A DNA stretch of 52,461 bases, from positions 1-52,461 of the forward strand of contig CATJLA010000098.1 of the NCBI GenBank assembly GCA_949741215.1. Direction: 5' to 3'. A program made the position numbers and the translations under genes. This document shows positions 8,909 through 17,990 of this stretch, one piece after another. Numbering within the stretch: the first letter of the stretch is position 1; every line of letters begins with the position of its first letter. Source of the DNA: an uncultured Oscillospiraceae bacterium. GTDB taxonomy: Bacteria; Bacillota; Clostridia; Oscillospirales; Ruminococcaceae. The notes under the pieces were generated by a model, which was not told the origin of the DNA, made no database searches, and saw only the letters and a list, made by a program, of their open reading frames with translations.

Positions 8909-10345
8909 TCAATATGCCTTGCCCCAAATTACCATCTTTTTAGCCGGCTTTCCACAGCAAACGCACTTATCAGAAATCTCACGCTGCTCAAACGGCATAT
9001 TCCGGGAGGTTACCCCGGCCTCCTCCTTCAGCTTCTCCTCACAGGCTACGTCACCACACCACATGGCTTCAATAAAGCCGTTTTTCTCATCGGCAATCTG
9101 CTTCAGCTCCTCAAAGGTCTGGGCAGTATAGGTCTTTTCCGTGCGGTTGTTCAAAGCCCGCTGGTACAGCCCGTTATGCACCGCCTGCAGCTGCTTCGGC
9201 AGCTCGCTTTCCAGCTGGTCAAGGGAAACAAACGCCTTCTCCCGGTTATCCCGGCGTACCAGCACGCACTGGCCATTCTCAATATCCTTAGGGCCAATCT
9301 CCAGGCGCAAAGGCACGCCCTTCATCTCATACTCGGCAAACTTCCAGCCGGGGGTGTTATCGCTGTCGTCCAGCTTTACCCGGAAGCCCGCCTTTTTCAG
9401 CTGGTCCCGCAGCTCTGCAGCCTTTTCCAAAACACCTTCCTTATGCTGTGCAATGGGGATAATTACCACCTGCACCGGAGCAATGGCGGGCGGCAGCACC
9501 AAACCGTTGTCGTCCCCGTGTGTCATAATAATCGCCCCGATGATACGGGTTGAAATTCCCCACGACGTCTGATGGGGATACGCCAATTTATTATCACGCC
9601 CGGTAAAGGTAATGTCGAACGCCCGGGCAAATCCGTCCCCAAAGTAGTGGCTGGTAGCGCTTTGAAGGGCTTTTCCATCGTGCATCATGGCCTCAATGGA
9701 ATAGGTGGCCTCCGCCCCGGCAAATTTCTCCTTATCGGTCTTTTTGCCCTTGATTACCGGGATTGCCAGCTGCTTTTCGCAAAAATCGGCATAGATGTTC
9801 AGCATCCGCTCGGTTTCCTCAACGGCCTCCTGGGCGGTTTCGTGCATAGTGTGGCCCTCCTGCCACCAAAACTCGGTGTTGCGCAAAAACGGCCGGGTAT
9901 TCTTTTCCCACCGCACAACCGAGCACCATTGGTTATACAGCTTAGGCAGGTCCCGGTAGGAGTTGATCACATGGGCATAATGCTCGCAGAACAGCGTCTC
10001 AGAGGTAGGCCGCACGCACAGCCGCTCCTGGAGCTTCTCGCTGCCGCCGTAGGTCACCCAGGCTACCTCAGGGGCAAAGCCCTCCACATGGTCCTTTTCC
10101 TTCTGCAGCAGGCTTTCGGGAATAAACATAGGCATAGCTACATTCTCGTGCCCGGTTTCCTTAAATTGATTATCCAAAATCCGCTGGATATTCTCCCAGA
10201 TAGCATAGCCGTAAGGCCGCAGCACCATGCAGCCCTTCACGGAGGAATAATCCACCAGCTCCGCCTTTTTCACAATATCGGTATACCATTTGGTAAAGTC
10301 CTCATTCATTGAGGTAATGGCCTCCACCATTTTTTTCTGTGCCAT
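8909..10345 (-). CDS. proS: Prolyl-tRNA synthetase, archaeal/eukaryal-type short form
   Basis: Charges tRNA-Pro with proline. The 478-residue enzyme is the short ProS type: no editing insert between class II motifs 2 and 3, RPTSE at 112-116, the [16 protein letters not shown] block, an anticodon-binding domain from about residue 290, and a C-terminal zinc-like domain with paired cysteines (CGDVAC, CVCC). It ends in tyrosine (WGKAY), a known feature of this type. Start ATG at 10345. It has its own promoter; no T-box leader was found. Confidence 0.97.
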   Translation of the reverse strand: MAQKKMVEAITSMNEDFTKWYTDIVKKAELVDYSSVKGCMVLRPYGYAIWENIQRILDNQFKETGHENVAMPMFIPESLLQKEKDHVEGFAPEVAWVTYGGSEKLQERLCVRPTSETLFCEHYAHVINSYRDLPKLYNQWCSVVRWEKNTRPFLRNTEFWWQEGHTMHETAQEAVEETERMLNIYADFCEKQLAIPVIKGKKTDKEKFAGAEATYSIEAMMHDGKALQSATSHYFGDGFARAFDITFTGRDNKLAYPHQTSWGISTRIIGAIIMTHGDDNGLVLPPAIAPVQVVIIPIAQHKEGVLEKAAELRDQLKKAGFRVKLDDSDNTPGWKFAEYEMKGVPLRLEIGPKDIENGQCVLVRRDNREKAFVSLDQLESELPKQLQAVHNGLYQRALNNRTEKTYTAQTFEELKQIADEKNGFIEAMWCGDVACEEKLKEEAGVTSRNMPFEQREISDKCVCCGKPAKKMVIWGKAY

Positions 10346-10387
10346 TTGCTATTCCGCCTTTCTTTCTGCCCCCTGTTTTTCAGGCTT

Positions 10388-10406
10388 TTTTGGGGGGACG
10401 TCCTGC
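10388..10406 (+). repeat. Family B half-site in the proS leader
   Basis: TTTTTGGGGGGACGTCCTGC matches the family B motif. It lies within the transcribed leader of proS. A 6-bp hairpin GGCCTT/AAGGCC is at 10421-10437. Confidence 0.5.
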
Positions 10407-10461
10407 CCTTTTCCGCCCCGGGCCTTTTTTCAAGGCCAGCCGCGGCGGTGATGATTCTTTT

Positions 10462-10490
10462 ATCATATCAAACCCCGATGATATTTGCAA
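10462..10490 (-). promoter_or_regulatory. Sigma-A promoter of proS
   Basis: On the minus strand TTGCAA (10485-10490) and TATGAT (10462-10467) are exactly 17 bases apart. This gives a leader of about 110 bases. Confidence 0.65.
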
Positions 10491-10509
10491 CTGTTTTCTG
10501 AGCCGCCCC

Positions 10510-11127
10510 TTATAAAACAGACTTTCTGCTGTAGCTGGTTACATCGCTGCCCAGTTTTTGGTACAGCTCCTTTACCCCGATTTCCTTTTGATGCACCGCC
10601 GCAATCTCCGCTTGGGTCACCCCGATGAACTCCACAAACTCCACCTTGCCGTTCTCGGTATTCATAGGCTGCAGCGACGTATCCGGTATCGTAATAAACC
10701 CTGTAATGTTGGATTTCTCCTGAGAATCCATCCCCTTTGTCTGCCCGGTATACAGGTACTCCCAGGGCAAAAACAGCTCGCCGTTGGTAAAGGTAATTCG
10801 GGCAATCTGCTGTAAAATTCCGCAAATCCCCATAATCTCCCGTTCCTCATCCTCATAGGCGTCTTTTTTCAGCTTCAGGGTAAATTCCATCCCATAGCCG
10901 CTGAACTCCGGATCCTCTGTTTCCTTCTCATACAGCTCGGTCAGCCCGTAGGTTACAAAGTGCCAATAATCGCCTCCGTCATAAACGCTGATGCCATCCA
11001 ACGGGTCTTTTCCTCCCAGCCGCCATTTAATCAGCGTGGCATAGTGTTTTGGATTTGTTTGCCCGGGATAAACTCTTTCACACTCCTTGTCAATCGCGTC
11101 CCATCCGGAGCTTTTTTCTTCTTCCAT
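10510..11127 (-). CDS. Suppressor-of-fused (SUFU) domain protein
   Basis: The 205-residue protein matches the bacterial SUFU family. It carries GGKDPLDGISVYDGGDYWHF near residues 38-57, then TYGLTELY and SGYGMEFTLKL. Bacterial SUFU proteins often act as immunity proteins to polymorphic toxins or are of unknown role; no toxin is seen here. The ATG follows a good AGGAGG site 17 bases after the GNAT stop, so the two form an operon. No signal or membrane segment is visible. Confidence 0.85.
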   Translation of the reverse strand: MEEEKSSGWDAIDKECERVYPGQTNPKHYATLIKWRLGGKDPLDGISVYDGGDYWHFVTYGLTELYEKETEDPEFSGYGMEFTLKLKKDAYEDEEREIMGICGILQQIARITFTNGELFLPWEYLYTGQTKGMDSQEKSNITGFITIPDTSLQPMNTENGKVEFVEFIGVTQAEIAAVHQKEIGVKELYQKLGSDVTSYSRKSVL

Positions 11128-11143
11128 ATCTGCTGTCCTCCTT

Positions 11144-11581
11144 TTATTCTACGGTAAAATCTGTCCACCGGGCATGGTTGTACATCATCATGTCCTCGCC
11201 GGCCTTTTTCATCCCGATTTTCTCATAAAAAGGGACCGCTTTCTCATTGGCGCAGGTATACATAATGATATTCTCCTCCCCGCCCGCAATCTCCAGCGCC
11301 TTTTTCACCAGCGCCCGCCCAATCCCCTGGCCGGTACATTCCCGCACTACCCCCAGGTCGGTAAGGAACAGCCAATAGGCAAAGTCGGTGATCGCAAAGC
11401 AGACGCCTGCCAAACTCCCCTCCCGGTTCCTGGCTGTCAGGCTGATTGCCGCCCGGCTCACTAACGTCTGAATACGCTGCTCAAAACGCTCTTTAGGGTA
11501 TTGGGAGCCCAAATCGGTCCTTTTCAAAAAATCAATATACTCCTCTGCGGTAAGCCTTTCTTCTTTTATGACATATTCCAT
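11144..11581 (-). CDS. GNAT family N-acetyltransferase
   Basis: A 145-residue single-domain acetyltransferase using acetyl-CoA. Motif A is present as LGVVRECTGQGIGRALVKKA near residues 80-99, with the Q-x-x-G-x-G acyl-CoA pyrophosphate loop. The C-terminal CANEKAVPFYEKIGMKKAG block is typical. Substrate unknown. It is immediately upstream of the SUFU gene. Confidence 0.88.
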   Translation of the reverse strand: MEYVIKEERLTAEEYIDFLKRTDLGSQYPKERFEQRIQTLVSRAAISLTARNREGSLAGVCFAITDFAYWLFLTDLGVVRECTGQGIGRALVKKALEIAGGEENIIMYTCANEKAVPFYEKIGMKKAGEDMMMYNHARWTDFTVE

Positions 11582-11887
11582 GGCGCAAGTCCTCCATAAA
11601 AACTACAGTCCGCCTTCTCCGGCTATTAAGTCCTGCTCTCTATACTGCTTTGCAAGGGCCGTTAAATGCTTCGTAATATTGGGGTTCCTGGGCATTATGG
11701 AGCATAGCTTTTTGCAGGGGAAGCACCTACACATATTTTGCACAGCCTGTGCAGCGCTCTCCGCAGGCGGTTATTTGAGAAAAATCTACTGGCTGGCTCA
11801 AAATGCCGCCCTCCTCCTTTTGCCCGCTTTTATGGCAGCCCCCGCTTTATGTTGCCGGACGTAACTGCCGCAGTTCCGTCCCAAAGC
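11582..11887. other. Non-coding interval between GNAT and SDR genes
   Basis: About 300 bases. It contains a compact family B inverted pair next to the SDR stop codon (11857-11881). A 30-codon frame at 11603-11695 (minus) reads like protein but has no ribosome-binding site. Nothing else is supported. Confidence 0.5.
11857..11881. repeat. Compact family B inverted pair
   Basis: GGACGTAACTGC and GCAGTTCCGTCC form a 12-position hairpin with one mismatch and a one-base loop. It lies seven bases past the SDR stop and could act as a transcript-end structure. Confidence 0.7.
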
Positions 11888-12622
11888 CTACACAACAAAC
11901 CCGCCGTTTACCCCAAGCACCTGCCCGGTGATAAACTCCGCCCTGCCCGAAAGCAGGAAAAAGATGCTCTCTGCTACCTGCTCCGGGGTGCCGATCCGCT
12001 CCAGAGGGGTTTCTTGCCGCAGCCCGTCCAGTATTTCGGGGGCCAGATGACGGTTCATAGGGGTGTCGATCACCCCTGGGGCCACGCAGTTCACCCGGAT
12101 TTTAGAAGGCCCCAGCTCCTTGGCCAGCGCCTTGGTCAGCCCGATTACCGCCGCCTTGGAGGCTGAGTAATGCACCTCGCAGGAGGCCCCCGCCTGCCCC
12201 CAAATAGACGACAGGTTGACGATACTTCCTCCCCCCCGGCGCAGCATCCACGGAATTGCCGCCTGACAGCAGCGGAAGGCGCCGGTGAGGTTTACCTCCA
12301 GCATCTGGCTCCAATCCTGTTCTGTCAGGTCGGTAAACAGCTTCTGGGCGGCAATCCCGGCGTTATTCACCAGGCCGTCCAGGCCGCCAAAGTGCTTTAC
12401 CGCCTGTTCTACGGCGGCAAACACCTGTTCCCGGCTGCACACATCCATGGGGATTGCCAAAGCCGAAAGCCCATTTTCCCTCAGCAGTCGCTCCAGCTCC
12501 AGGGCTTCCTCCCTGCCGGTGCGGTAGGTAAAGGCGGTATTCCAGCCCTGGCGGGCGCATAAAATCGCGGTGGCTTTCCCAATCCCCCGGGAACCGCCGG
12601 TTATCAGCACCGTTTTTGCCAT
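11888..12622 (-). CDS. Short-chain dehydrogenase/reductase, FabG-like
   Basis: A 244-residue classical SDR using NAD(P)H. TGGSRGIG at 8-15 binds the cofactor, NNAG at 86-89 stabilises the core, and Ser139, Tyr152 and Lys156 form the catalytic set. The Y-x3-K spacing marks a ketoreductase rather than an enoyl reductase. It stands apart from the fab operon and is probably a second 3-oxoacyl reductase or a reductase of another pathway. Family B repeats flank it on both sides. Confidence 0.88.
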   Translation of the reverse strand: MAKTVLITGGSRGIGKATAILCARQGWNTAFTYRTGREEALELERLLRENGLSALAIPMDVCSREQVFAAVEQAVKHFGGLDGLVNNAGIAAQKLFTDLTEQDWSQMLEVNLTGAFRCCQAAIPWMLRRGGGSIVNLSSIWGQAGASCEVHYSASKAAVIGLTKALAKELGPSKIRVNCVAPGVIDTPMNRHLAPEILDGLRQETPLERIGTPEQVAESIFFLLSGRAEFITGQVLGVNGGFVV

Positions 12623-12700
12623 CCTTTTTCCCTCTTTTCCCCTGTTTTTGGGCCGGTTTTGCCCTGTTTTTTGCCAAAAACCCTGTCAAATTCCATCCTT

Positions 12701-12778
12701 GGGGGGGACGTCACTGCCGCTTTGCTGTTTTGCGCTTCCCCCAAAGCCTGCTGCATCCGGTTGGCGCTTTCGTCCCCC
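12701..12778. repeat. Family B inverted pair
   Basis: The left half GGGGACGTCACTGCCG and the right half ending GCGCTTTCGTCCCC enclose about 50 bases. It fills most of the gap between the SDR and nucleotidyltransferase genes. Confidence 0.6.
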
Positions 12779-12780
12779 TG

Positions 12781-13452
12781 CTAAGCGGGCAGTCTTGCCA
12801 AAACATTTTGGCACCAGCCCAGCAGCAAAGCAAAAGCACTGTCAAAATCATACTCGCCGGGCTTTTGCAGACGGAGCAGCAGCTCCAACACCGCCTTATC
12901 CTGCCCATGAAGCCGCTCCAACAGCTCTGCTTTTGTTCCGCAGAACTCCCCGCTTTCAATATAATGCAGGTTTTGCAGGATAAAAAATGTCCCTTTGCAG
13001 CTTCCTGGCAGCTTTTTCACACTCTTTTCCCGCCCGGCATGGACATACCGGTGGCACAGCTCGTGATACAGGTTGCCAACACTGAGCTTTATAAAATTCC
13101 GCTCATCCTCCGCTGTACAGGAGGGCACCAGCTCCCGCAGGCTGCCGTACAAATCCTTTGTGGTGTGCAAAAGATGGCAGATCTCCAGCGGATTCCAGTG
13201 GGCAAGCTCCTCTTTTCCGCAGAGGAACCCGCAGGATCTCTCGTAATCTCCCGCCTCCAGCAGGGCGGCCTTATATTGCTCTAAATCCTGTGGAGTAAGT
13301 CTGTCAATCACCGCCATTATATCGATATCGCTGTTCTCCCCGGCTTCCCCCCGGAGATAGCTTCCCTGCAGGCCCAGATAAACCAGCCGCTCTCCAAAGG
13401 TCTTCTGCAAAAGGCCCTGTAAAGCGGCAATGTAAGCTTCAATACAGAACAT
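12781..13452 (-). CDS. Nucleotidyltransferase-fold protein (MNT/ANT-like)
   Basis: About 223 residues. The N-terminus has the pol-beta-type nucleotidyltransferase motif: G30-S31 in LQGSYLRGEAGENSDIDI with the metal-binding aspartates D42 and D44. The remainder is helical. Such proteins transfer nucleotides to drugs, proteins or RNA; the target is unknown. The start at 13452 is chosen because AAGGAGG lies at ideal spacing there; the frame begins ten codons earlier without a good site. Confidence 0.8.
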   Translation of the reverse strand: MFCIEAYIAALQGLLQKTFGERLVYLGLQGSYLRGEAGENSDIDIMAVIDRLTPQDLEQYKAALLEAGDYERSCGFLCGKEELAHWNPLEICHLLHTTKDLYGSLRELVPSCTAEDERNFIKLSVGNLYHELCHRYVHAGREKSVKKLPGSCKGTFFILQNLHYIESGEFCGTKAELLERLHGQDKAVLELLLRLQKPGEYDFDSAFALLLGWCQNVLARLPA

Positions 13453-13518
13453 ATACCGGTTCTCCTCCTTATTCTTCCCCACATTATAAGGCTTTGCCTA
13501 CAAGCCCGAAACAACAAA

Positions 13519-13544
13519 GCGGCAGTCATGTCCCGCTAAAAAGG
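13519..13544 (-). repeat. Family B half-site
   Basis: On the minus strand CCTTTTTAGCGGGACATGACTGCC, close to the family B consensus, upstream of the nucleotidyltransferase. Confidence 0.5.
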
Positions 13545-13558
13545 CTGAAAAACAGGAC

Positions 13559-13595
13559 AAAAACGCCCTGCTATCCGGATGCAGACAGCAGAGCG
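13559..13595 (-). terminator. Terminator after acpP
   Basis: On the minus strand CGCTCTGCT pairs with AGCAGGGCG (one G-T pair), followed by TTTTTG. It lies about 35 bases past the acpP stop. It probably ends acpP and any read-through from the fatty-acid operon. Confidence 0.75.
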
Positions 13596-13629
13596 CTCTG
13601 TAAACCCAAAAGACAAATGCAATGCTAAA

Positions 13630-13869
13630 TTACATCTTGCTTTCGATAAACTTTACAATATCCCCAACGGTCTTCATCCCCTCTACGTCCTCGTCGGGGA
13701 TTTCGGCGTCAAATTCATCCTCCAGGCTCATAACCAGGTCAACCACATCCAGAGAATCTGCTCCCAGGTCGTCGATGATGCTGGCCTCCATGGTGACTGC
13801 GTCCTCCTCCACGTCCAGCTGATCGCAAAGAAGTTCCTTTACCTTGTCGAATACACTGTTGTTAGACAT
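13630..13869 (-). CDS. acpP: Acyl carrier protein
   Basis: Carries growing acyl chains on a phosphopantetheine arm. The 79-residue acidic protein has the attachment motif DSL with Ser39 in [15 protein letters not shown]. The start at 13869 follows GGGAGG at proper spacing; an earlier in-frame Met lacks a site. It is the last gene of the fatty-acid cluster, separated from accA by 170 bases holding two divergent family B half-sites. Confidence 0.96.
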   Translation of the reverse strand: MSNNSVFDKVKELLCDQLDVEEDAVTMEASIIDDLGADSLDVVDLVMSLEDEFDAEIPDEDVEGMKTVGDIVKFIESKM

Positions 13870-13956
13870 ATAGAGTCCTCCCTCAAAATAATAAATTGAC
13901 AAATTGAAGAGTTCCCGGCCGCCCGCCCGTTTGGGGTGAGGAACCGGTGATATTGC

Positions 13957-13997
13957 CCGCAGCTTCGTCCCCCTTTATTTTTAGGACGATACTGCGT
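13957..13997. repeat. Two divergent family B half-sites
   Basis: GCAGCTTCGTCCCCC and TTAGGACGATACTGC lie back to back between accA and acpP. This is the outward arrangement, the opposite of the inverted pairs elsewhere. Confidence 0.5.
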
Positions 13998-14039
13998 TAT
14001 ATCCATATTCATACCTGCCTTAAAACTTGCGTGTAGGGG

Positions 14040-14849
14040 CTACTCCGGCAGGGTAAACTGCCCCAGCTTACGGAACTTACCGTACCGCTTCTCCAAAAGC
14101 TCCTCCATAGAAAGCCCTCTGGTTCTGCCCAAGGCGCTGCGGATATAACCGGAGATATACTCCGCTGTCAGCACCGGGTTGCGGTGAGCGCCGCCGGGGG
14201 CCTCCCGGATAATCCGTTCCGCTACGCCAAGCTCCACCAGGTCCTCGGCAGTCATCCGCATCCGGTTGGCGGCTTCCCTCTCCCGGGAGGCATCCTTCCA
14301 TAAAATGCTGGCAAACCCCCTGGGGGAGATAATAGAGTACGTAGCGTTTTCCAGCATGGCAAGCTCGTCGCAAACGCCTAAGGCCAAAGCGCCGCCGGAA
14401 CCTCCCTCCCCCAACACAATAGAAATCACGGTGGTTTTCAGCCGCATCAGCTGGGCTAGGTTCTGGGCAATGGCCTCCCCCTGGCCACGCTCCTCCGCCC
14501 CGATGCCGCAATAAGCGCCGGGGGTATCGATAAAGCAGATGACCGGGCGATGGAATTTTTCCGCCTGTTTCATCAGACGAAGCGCCTTCCGATATCCTTC
14601 CGGATGGGGCATGGAAAAGTTGGTGGTTTTATTTTCCTCCAGGTTCCGCCCTTTTACCTGGCCGATTACCGTAACCGGCGTGCCGTCAAACCAGCCTACG
14701 CCGCCTACAATAGCAGGATCGTCCCCAAAATGGCGGTCTCCGTGGAACTCAATAAAGGAGTCAAAAATCATGGGGATGTATTCCCGCACGGTGGGCCGGG
14801 TTTTCTGGCGGATTAAGCCCATCCGCTCCCAGGCAGTAAGCTCATTCAC
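14040..14849 (-). CDS. accA: Acetyl-CoA carboxylase carboxyltransferase subunit alpha
   Basis: With AccD it transfers CO2 from carboxybiotin to acetyl-CoA to make malonyl-CoA. The 269-residue protein contains DTPGAYCGIGAEERGQGEAI and the GEGGSGGALALG oxyanion region. It starts with GTG at 14849, which lies inside accD, so the two overlap by eight bases and are translationally coupled. It is shorter at the N-terminus than E. coli AccA, as common in Firmicutes. Confidence 0.97.
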   Translation of the reverse strand: MNELTAWERMGLIRQKTRPTVREYIPMIFDSFIEFHGDRHFGDDPAIVGGVGWFDGTPVTVIGQVKGRNLEENKTTNFSMPHPEGYRKALRLMKQAEKFHRPVICFIDTPGAYCGIGAEERGQGEAIAQNLAQLMRLKTTVISIVLGEGGSGGALALGVCDELAMLENATYSIISPRGFASILWKDASREREAANRMRMTAEDLVELGVAERIIREAPGGAHRNPVLTAEYISGYIRSALGRTRGLSMEELLEKRYGKFRKLGQFTLPE

Positions 14850-15714
14850 AACAGCCGCCCCCTTTATAGTGGATTTTCAGCAGGTCAGCCAAAGTTTTGC
14901 GCATTTCCTCCCGGGTAACGATTTTGTCCACAAAGCCGTGCTCCAACAAAAACTCCGCGGATTGGAAGTCATCCGGCAACCGCTGCTGGATGGTATTTTC
15001 AATCACCCGCCGGCCGGCAAACCCCACCAAAACCTTAGGCTCCGCCAAAATAATATCCCCCAACGAGGCAAAGCTGGCGGTTACGCCGCCGGTGGTTGGG
15101 TCGGTAAGCACGGTGATATACAAAAGCCCTTTCTCCCCATGGCGGGCCACAGCGCCGGAGGTTTTGGCCATCTGCATCAGGCCGATGATACCCTCCTGCA
15201 TTCTTGCCCCGCCGGAGGCGGTAAACAGCACCACCGGCAGGTTTTTGTCGGCGGCCCGTTCAAAGGCACGGGCAATTTTTTCTCCCACTACTGAGCCCAT
15301 AGAGGCCATCATAAACCGGGAATCCATTACGCCTATGACGCACTGTTCTCCCATAATCCGGCACTCTCCGGTGATCACGGCGTCATCCAGGCCGGTAAGG
15401 CTCCGCATTTCCTGCAGCTTCTCCTCATAGCCCTCAAACCCGATGGGATTTTTGCTCCTCATGCCACTATCATATTCGTGAAAGGACTGGTTGTCAACAG
15501 TTATTTCTAATCTTTCTTTTGCAGAAATTCGGGAATGGTATCCACAGGCGGCGCAAACCTTGCAATTTTGCTCAAACTGGTCCATAAAAACCACCTGCTG
15601 GCACCGGGGGCACTTAAACAGCAGGTCGGAGGGAACCTCCATTGTGGCGGGCCGCTGTTCTTTTTTGTCGCTGCCCATCCGGAACTTCACCTTGTCAAAC
15701 AAATCCTCCAGCAA
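14842..15714 (-). CDS. accD: Acetyl-CoA carboxylase carboxyltransferase subunit beta
   Basis: Partner of AccA. The 290-residue protein has an N-terminal zinc ribbon (Cys35, Cys38, Cys54, Cys57) and the carboxyltransferase core with FTASGGARMQEG and TDPTTGGVTASFA. The start is TTG at 15714, seven bases after GGAGGAGG; no ATG fits the family N-terminus. A GNAT gene and family B repeats separate it from accC, which it normally follows directly. Confidence 0.97.
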   Translation of the reverse strand: MLEDLFDKVKFRMGSDKKEQRPATMEVPSDLLFKCPRCQQVVFMDQFEQNCKVCAACGYHSRISAKERLEITVDNQSFHEYDSGMRSKNPIGFEGYEEKLQEMRSLTGLDDAVITGECRIMGEQCVIGVMDSRFMMASMGSVVGEKIARAFERAADKNLPVVLFTASGGARMQEGIIGLMQMAKTSGAVARHGEKGLLYITVLTDPTTGGVTASFASLGDIILAEPKVLVGFAGRRVIENTIQQRLPDDFQSAEFLLEHGFVDKIVTREEMRKTLADLLKIHYKGGGCCE

Positions 15715-15860
15715 CCGGGAACCTCCTCCTTCTGCTCTGTTTTTCTTTTACTTCTCTGATACTGTATAATACTGTAGCTTATTCTTTGTATTTACGCAAG
15801 CCCTTTTTGGAAAAAAACAGCATTTTTCCTCCCACTGCGCACAACTGTCCTTTTGCAAAG

Positions 15861-15884
15861 CCTTTTTTAGGACGCAGCTGCCCT
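15861..15884 (+). repeat. Family B half-site, left bracket of the GNAT gene
   Basis: CCTTTTTTAGGACGCAGCTG lies just past the GNAT stop codon. With the half-site at 16519-16542 it forms a pair of inverted repeats around the whole GNAT gene. Confidence 0.6.
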
Positions 15885-15885
15885 T

Positions 15886-16458
15886 TTACGGCTTCCGGTT
15901 TTCCTCTGCGTCTTGGGAGAGGGATAAATTATATTCCAAATACCGGTCCTGTTCCGTATCAGCAAAGCTTTCCGGAACATATGCCGCATCTATGCAGCCC
16001 ATCCGGAAATAAAACGCCACCGTATCTTCGGAGGGAACTGCCGAAATAAAAATCTTATCCGCCTGCAGCTTTTGCCCGCAAAGGCACATTTGACGGAACA
16101 GCCTGCTTCCAATCCCCCTGCGTTTCCACCGGTCATCCACAAAAAGCATGGTCAGGTTGGCATATTTTTCGGTCTCGCCCTGCAAATCACCGTCCAGGCT
16201 GGCAAAGCCCACCAGCCTGCCGTTTGAAAACGCCCCCGCTACAAAACCTCTGCTATCCAACTGCCGGCGCAGATATTCCGGTATCCAGCGCCGCTTTTCC
16301 CGGTCCCATTGGCGCAATTCATCAGCCTTTACAAGCGTGTATCCTTCTCCGCTTTTCACCCATTTGCTGCGTATCCTCTGTTCATGGCAAAACTGCTCCA
16401 GTAGGGTTGGGGTAAGCTGTGAAGCAGTAAAAAGCCGGACCGTAATCGTGTCATCCAT
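15886..16458 (-). CDS. GNAT family N-acetyltransferase inside the acc operon
   Basis: A 190-residue acetyltransferase. The core spans about 75-165, with the acetyl-CoA loop DDRWKRRGIGSRLFRQM and a C-terminal AFYFRMGC block. The start at 16458 is chosen for its GGGGG-type ribosome-binding site. It is not a fatty-acid gene, yet it lies between accC and accD, flanked by inverted family B motifs, so it looks like an insertion. Substrate unknown. Confidence 0.85.
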   Translation of the reverse strand: MDDTITVRLFTASQLTPTLLEQFCHEQRIRSKWVKSGEGYTLVKADELRQWDREKRRWIPEYLRRQLDSRGFVAGAFSNGRLVGFASLDGDLQGETEKYANLTMLFVDDRWKRRGIGSRLFRQMCLCGQKLQADKIFISAVPSEDTVAFYFRMGCIDAAYVPESFADTEQDRYLEYNLSLSQDAEENRKP

Positions 16459-16518
16459 ACCTGCGCCCCCTTCTATGTCTTTCCGCAATAAAAAACCAAA
16501 GCATCTAAAGCGGCAAAC

Positions 16519-16542
16519 CGGCACTCACGTCCCCCAAAAAGG
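16519..16542 (-). repeat. Family B half-site, right bracket of the GNAT gene
   Basis: On the minus strand CCTTTTTGGGGGACGTGAGT, inverted relative to the half-site at 15861. It sits between the accC stop and the GNAT start. Confidence 0.6.
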
Positions 16543-16544
16543 CT

Positions 16545-17909
16545 TTAGAACGCGGCAAGCTCCTTTATCTTCTCCTCCGTGAGATATCCATTGTGGAACT
16601 GCCCGGACTGGAATCCCTCATCCCGCAGCAAATTCAGCTGGAAATCAATGTTGGTTTCCACCCCTCCCACCAAAAACTCCGCCAGTGCCCACTGCATCTT
16701 TTTAATAGCTTCCTCCCGGCTGGGGGCGTGTACAATCAGCTTGGCGATCATAGAGTCATAATAAGGGGGAATGGTATATCCGGCGTACACGGCGCTGTCA
16801 ATCCGTACACCGGGGCCGCCGGGCAGGTACAGGGAGGTAATCTCCCCCGGAGAGGGCCGAAACCCCCTGGCCGGGTTTTCCGCATTGATACGGCACTCCA
16901 TGGCGTGGCCGGCAAGGCGGATGTCCTTCTGTTCAAAGGGCAGCGCTTCCCCGCTGGCAATTAAGATCTGCTGGCGGATCAGATCGATCCCCGTAACCAT
17001 CTCGGTAACCGGGTGCTCTACCTGGATGCGGGTGTTCATCTCCATAAAATAAAACTCGCCCTTTTCATCCAGCAGGAACTCAATGGTGCCCGCGTTGGAA
17101 TACCCCGCCGCTTTTGCCGCGGTTACGGCAGCTTCTCCCATCTTTTGACGAAGCGCCTCATCCATTTGCGCAGCGGGGGAGGGGGATTCCTCCAAAAGCT
17201 TCTGGTTGCGGCGCTGAATAGAGCAGTCCCGCTCCCCTAAATGCACCACGTTCCCCTGCTTATCCGCCAAAATCTGGATCTCTACATGGCGGGGGTTCTG
17301 CACAAAGCGCTCCATATACACTCCGTCATACCCAAAAAAGGAAAGGGCCTCCTGCCGGGCTGCGGTAAAGGCGGCCTCCAGCCCGGCTTCCTCCTCTACC
17401 AGACGAATCCCCCTGCCCCCGCCTCCTGCGCTGGCTTTAATCATCAGCGGGTAGCCAATTTTAGCGGCCTCCGCCTTAGCTTTTGCCAAGGAGGAAACCA
17501 CCCCGTTGGAACCGGGAATCACCGGCACACCTGCGTCCCGCATGGTTTGCTTGGCCCGGGCTTTATCCCCCAGCAGCTCAATGGCCTCGGGCGCAGGGCC
17601 GATAAACTCCACCCCGCACCGCTGGCACATCCGGGCAAAGGAGGCGTTTTCCGAAAGGAAACCGAAGCCTGGGTGGATCGCCTGAGCGCCGGTAATCTCG
17701 CAGGCGGATAAAATCGCCCGCATATTCAAATAGCTGTCTTTGGAAGGGGCGGGGCCTATGCAGACCGTTTCGTCCGCGATTTTGGCATGTAAAGCGGAGC
17801 GGTCCGCCTCGGAACAGACGGCAACTGTCCGGATGCCCATCTCCCGGCAGGCTCTGATAATCCGAACCGCAATTTCGCCCCGATTGGCAATGAGAATTTT
17901 GCTGAACAA
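16545..17909 (-). CDS. accC: Acetyl-CoA carboxylase biotin carboxylase subunit
   Basis: Carboxylates the biotin of AccB using ATP and bicarbonate. The 454-residue ATP-grasp protein begins [20 protein letters not shown]. It has the GGGGRGI glycine loop near residue 165, the [20 protein letters not shown] active-site block and the biotin carboxylase C-terminal domain. The start is TTG, with GAGGAGGATACCCGG before it. Length is normal. Confidence 0.98.
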   Translation of the reverse strand: MFSKILIANRGEIAVRIIRACREMGIRTVAVCSEADRSALHAKIADETVCIGPAPSKDSYLNMRAILSACEITGAQAIHPGFGFLSENASFARMCQRCGVEFIGPAPEAIELLGDKARAKQTMRDAGVPVIPGSNGVVSSLAKAKAEAAKIGYPLMIKASAGGGGRGIRLVEEEAGLEAAFTAARQEALSFFGYDGVYMERFVQNPRHVEIQILADKQGNVVHLGERDCSIQRRNQKLLEESPSPAAQMDEALRQKMGEAAVTAAKAAGYSNAGTIEFLLDEKGEFYFMEMNTRIQVEHPVTEMVTGIDLIRQQILIASGEALPFEQKDIRLAGHAMECRINAENPARGFRPSPGEITSLYLPGGPGVRIDSAVYAGYTIPPYYDSMIAKLIVHAPSREEAIKKMQWALAEFLVGGVETNIDFQLNLLRDEGFQSGQFHNGYLTEEKIKELAAF

Positions 17910-17942
17910 CCGGGTATCCTCCTCTCAAACTGTTGCTGTGGT

Positions 17943-17984
17943 TTTGGGGACGCAACCGGTATTTTGGTTTTCGGCTTTGTCCCT
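17943..17984. repeat. Compact family B inverted pair
   Basis: TTTTGGGGACGCAACCGG and CGGCTTTGTCCC are inverted with about ten bases between. It fills the gap between fabZ and accC. Confidence 0.55.
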
Positions 17985-17990
17985 AAGCAA

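Noticed and set aside
10346-10509. Possible T-box riboswitch before proS
   Set aside because: The leader is only about 110 bases and lacks the conserved T-box bulge sequence; GCGG-like bases near 10441 are not in the right context.
11603-11695. A 30-codon frame (minus) upstream of the GNAT gene, reading MPRNPNITKHLTALAKQ onward
   Set aside because: It reads like protein and could be a remnant C-terminus, but there is no ribosome-binding site and no recognised family.
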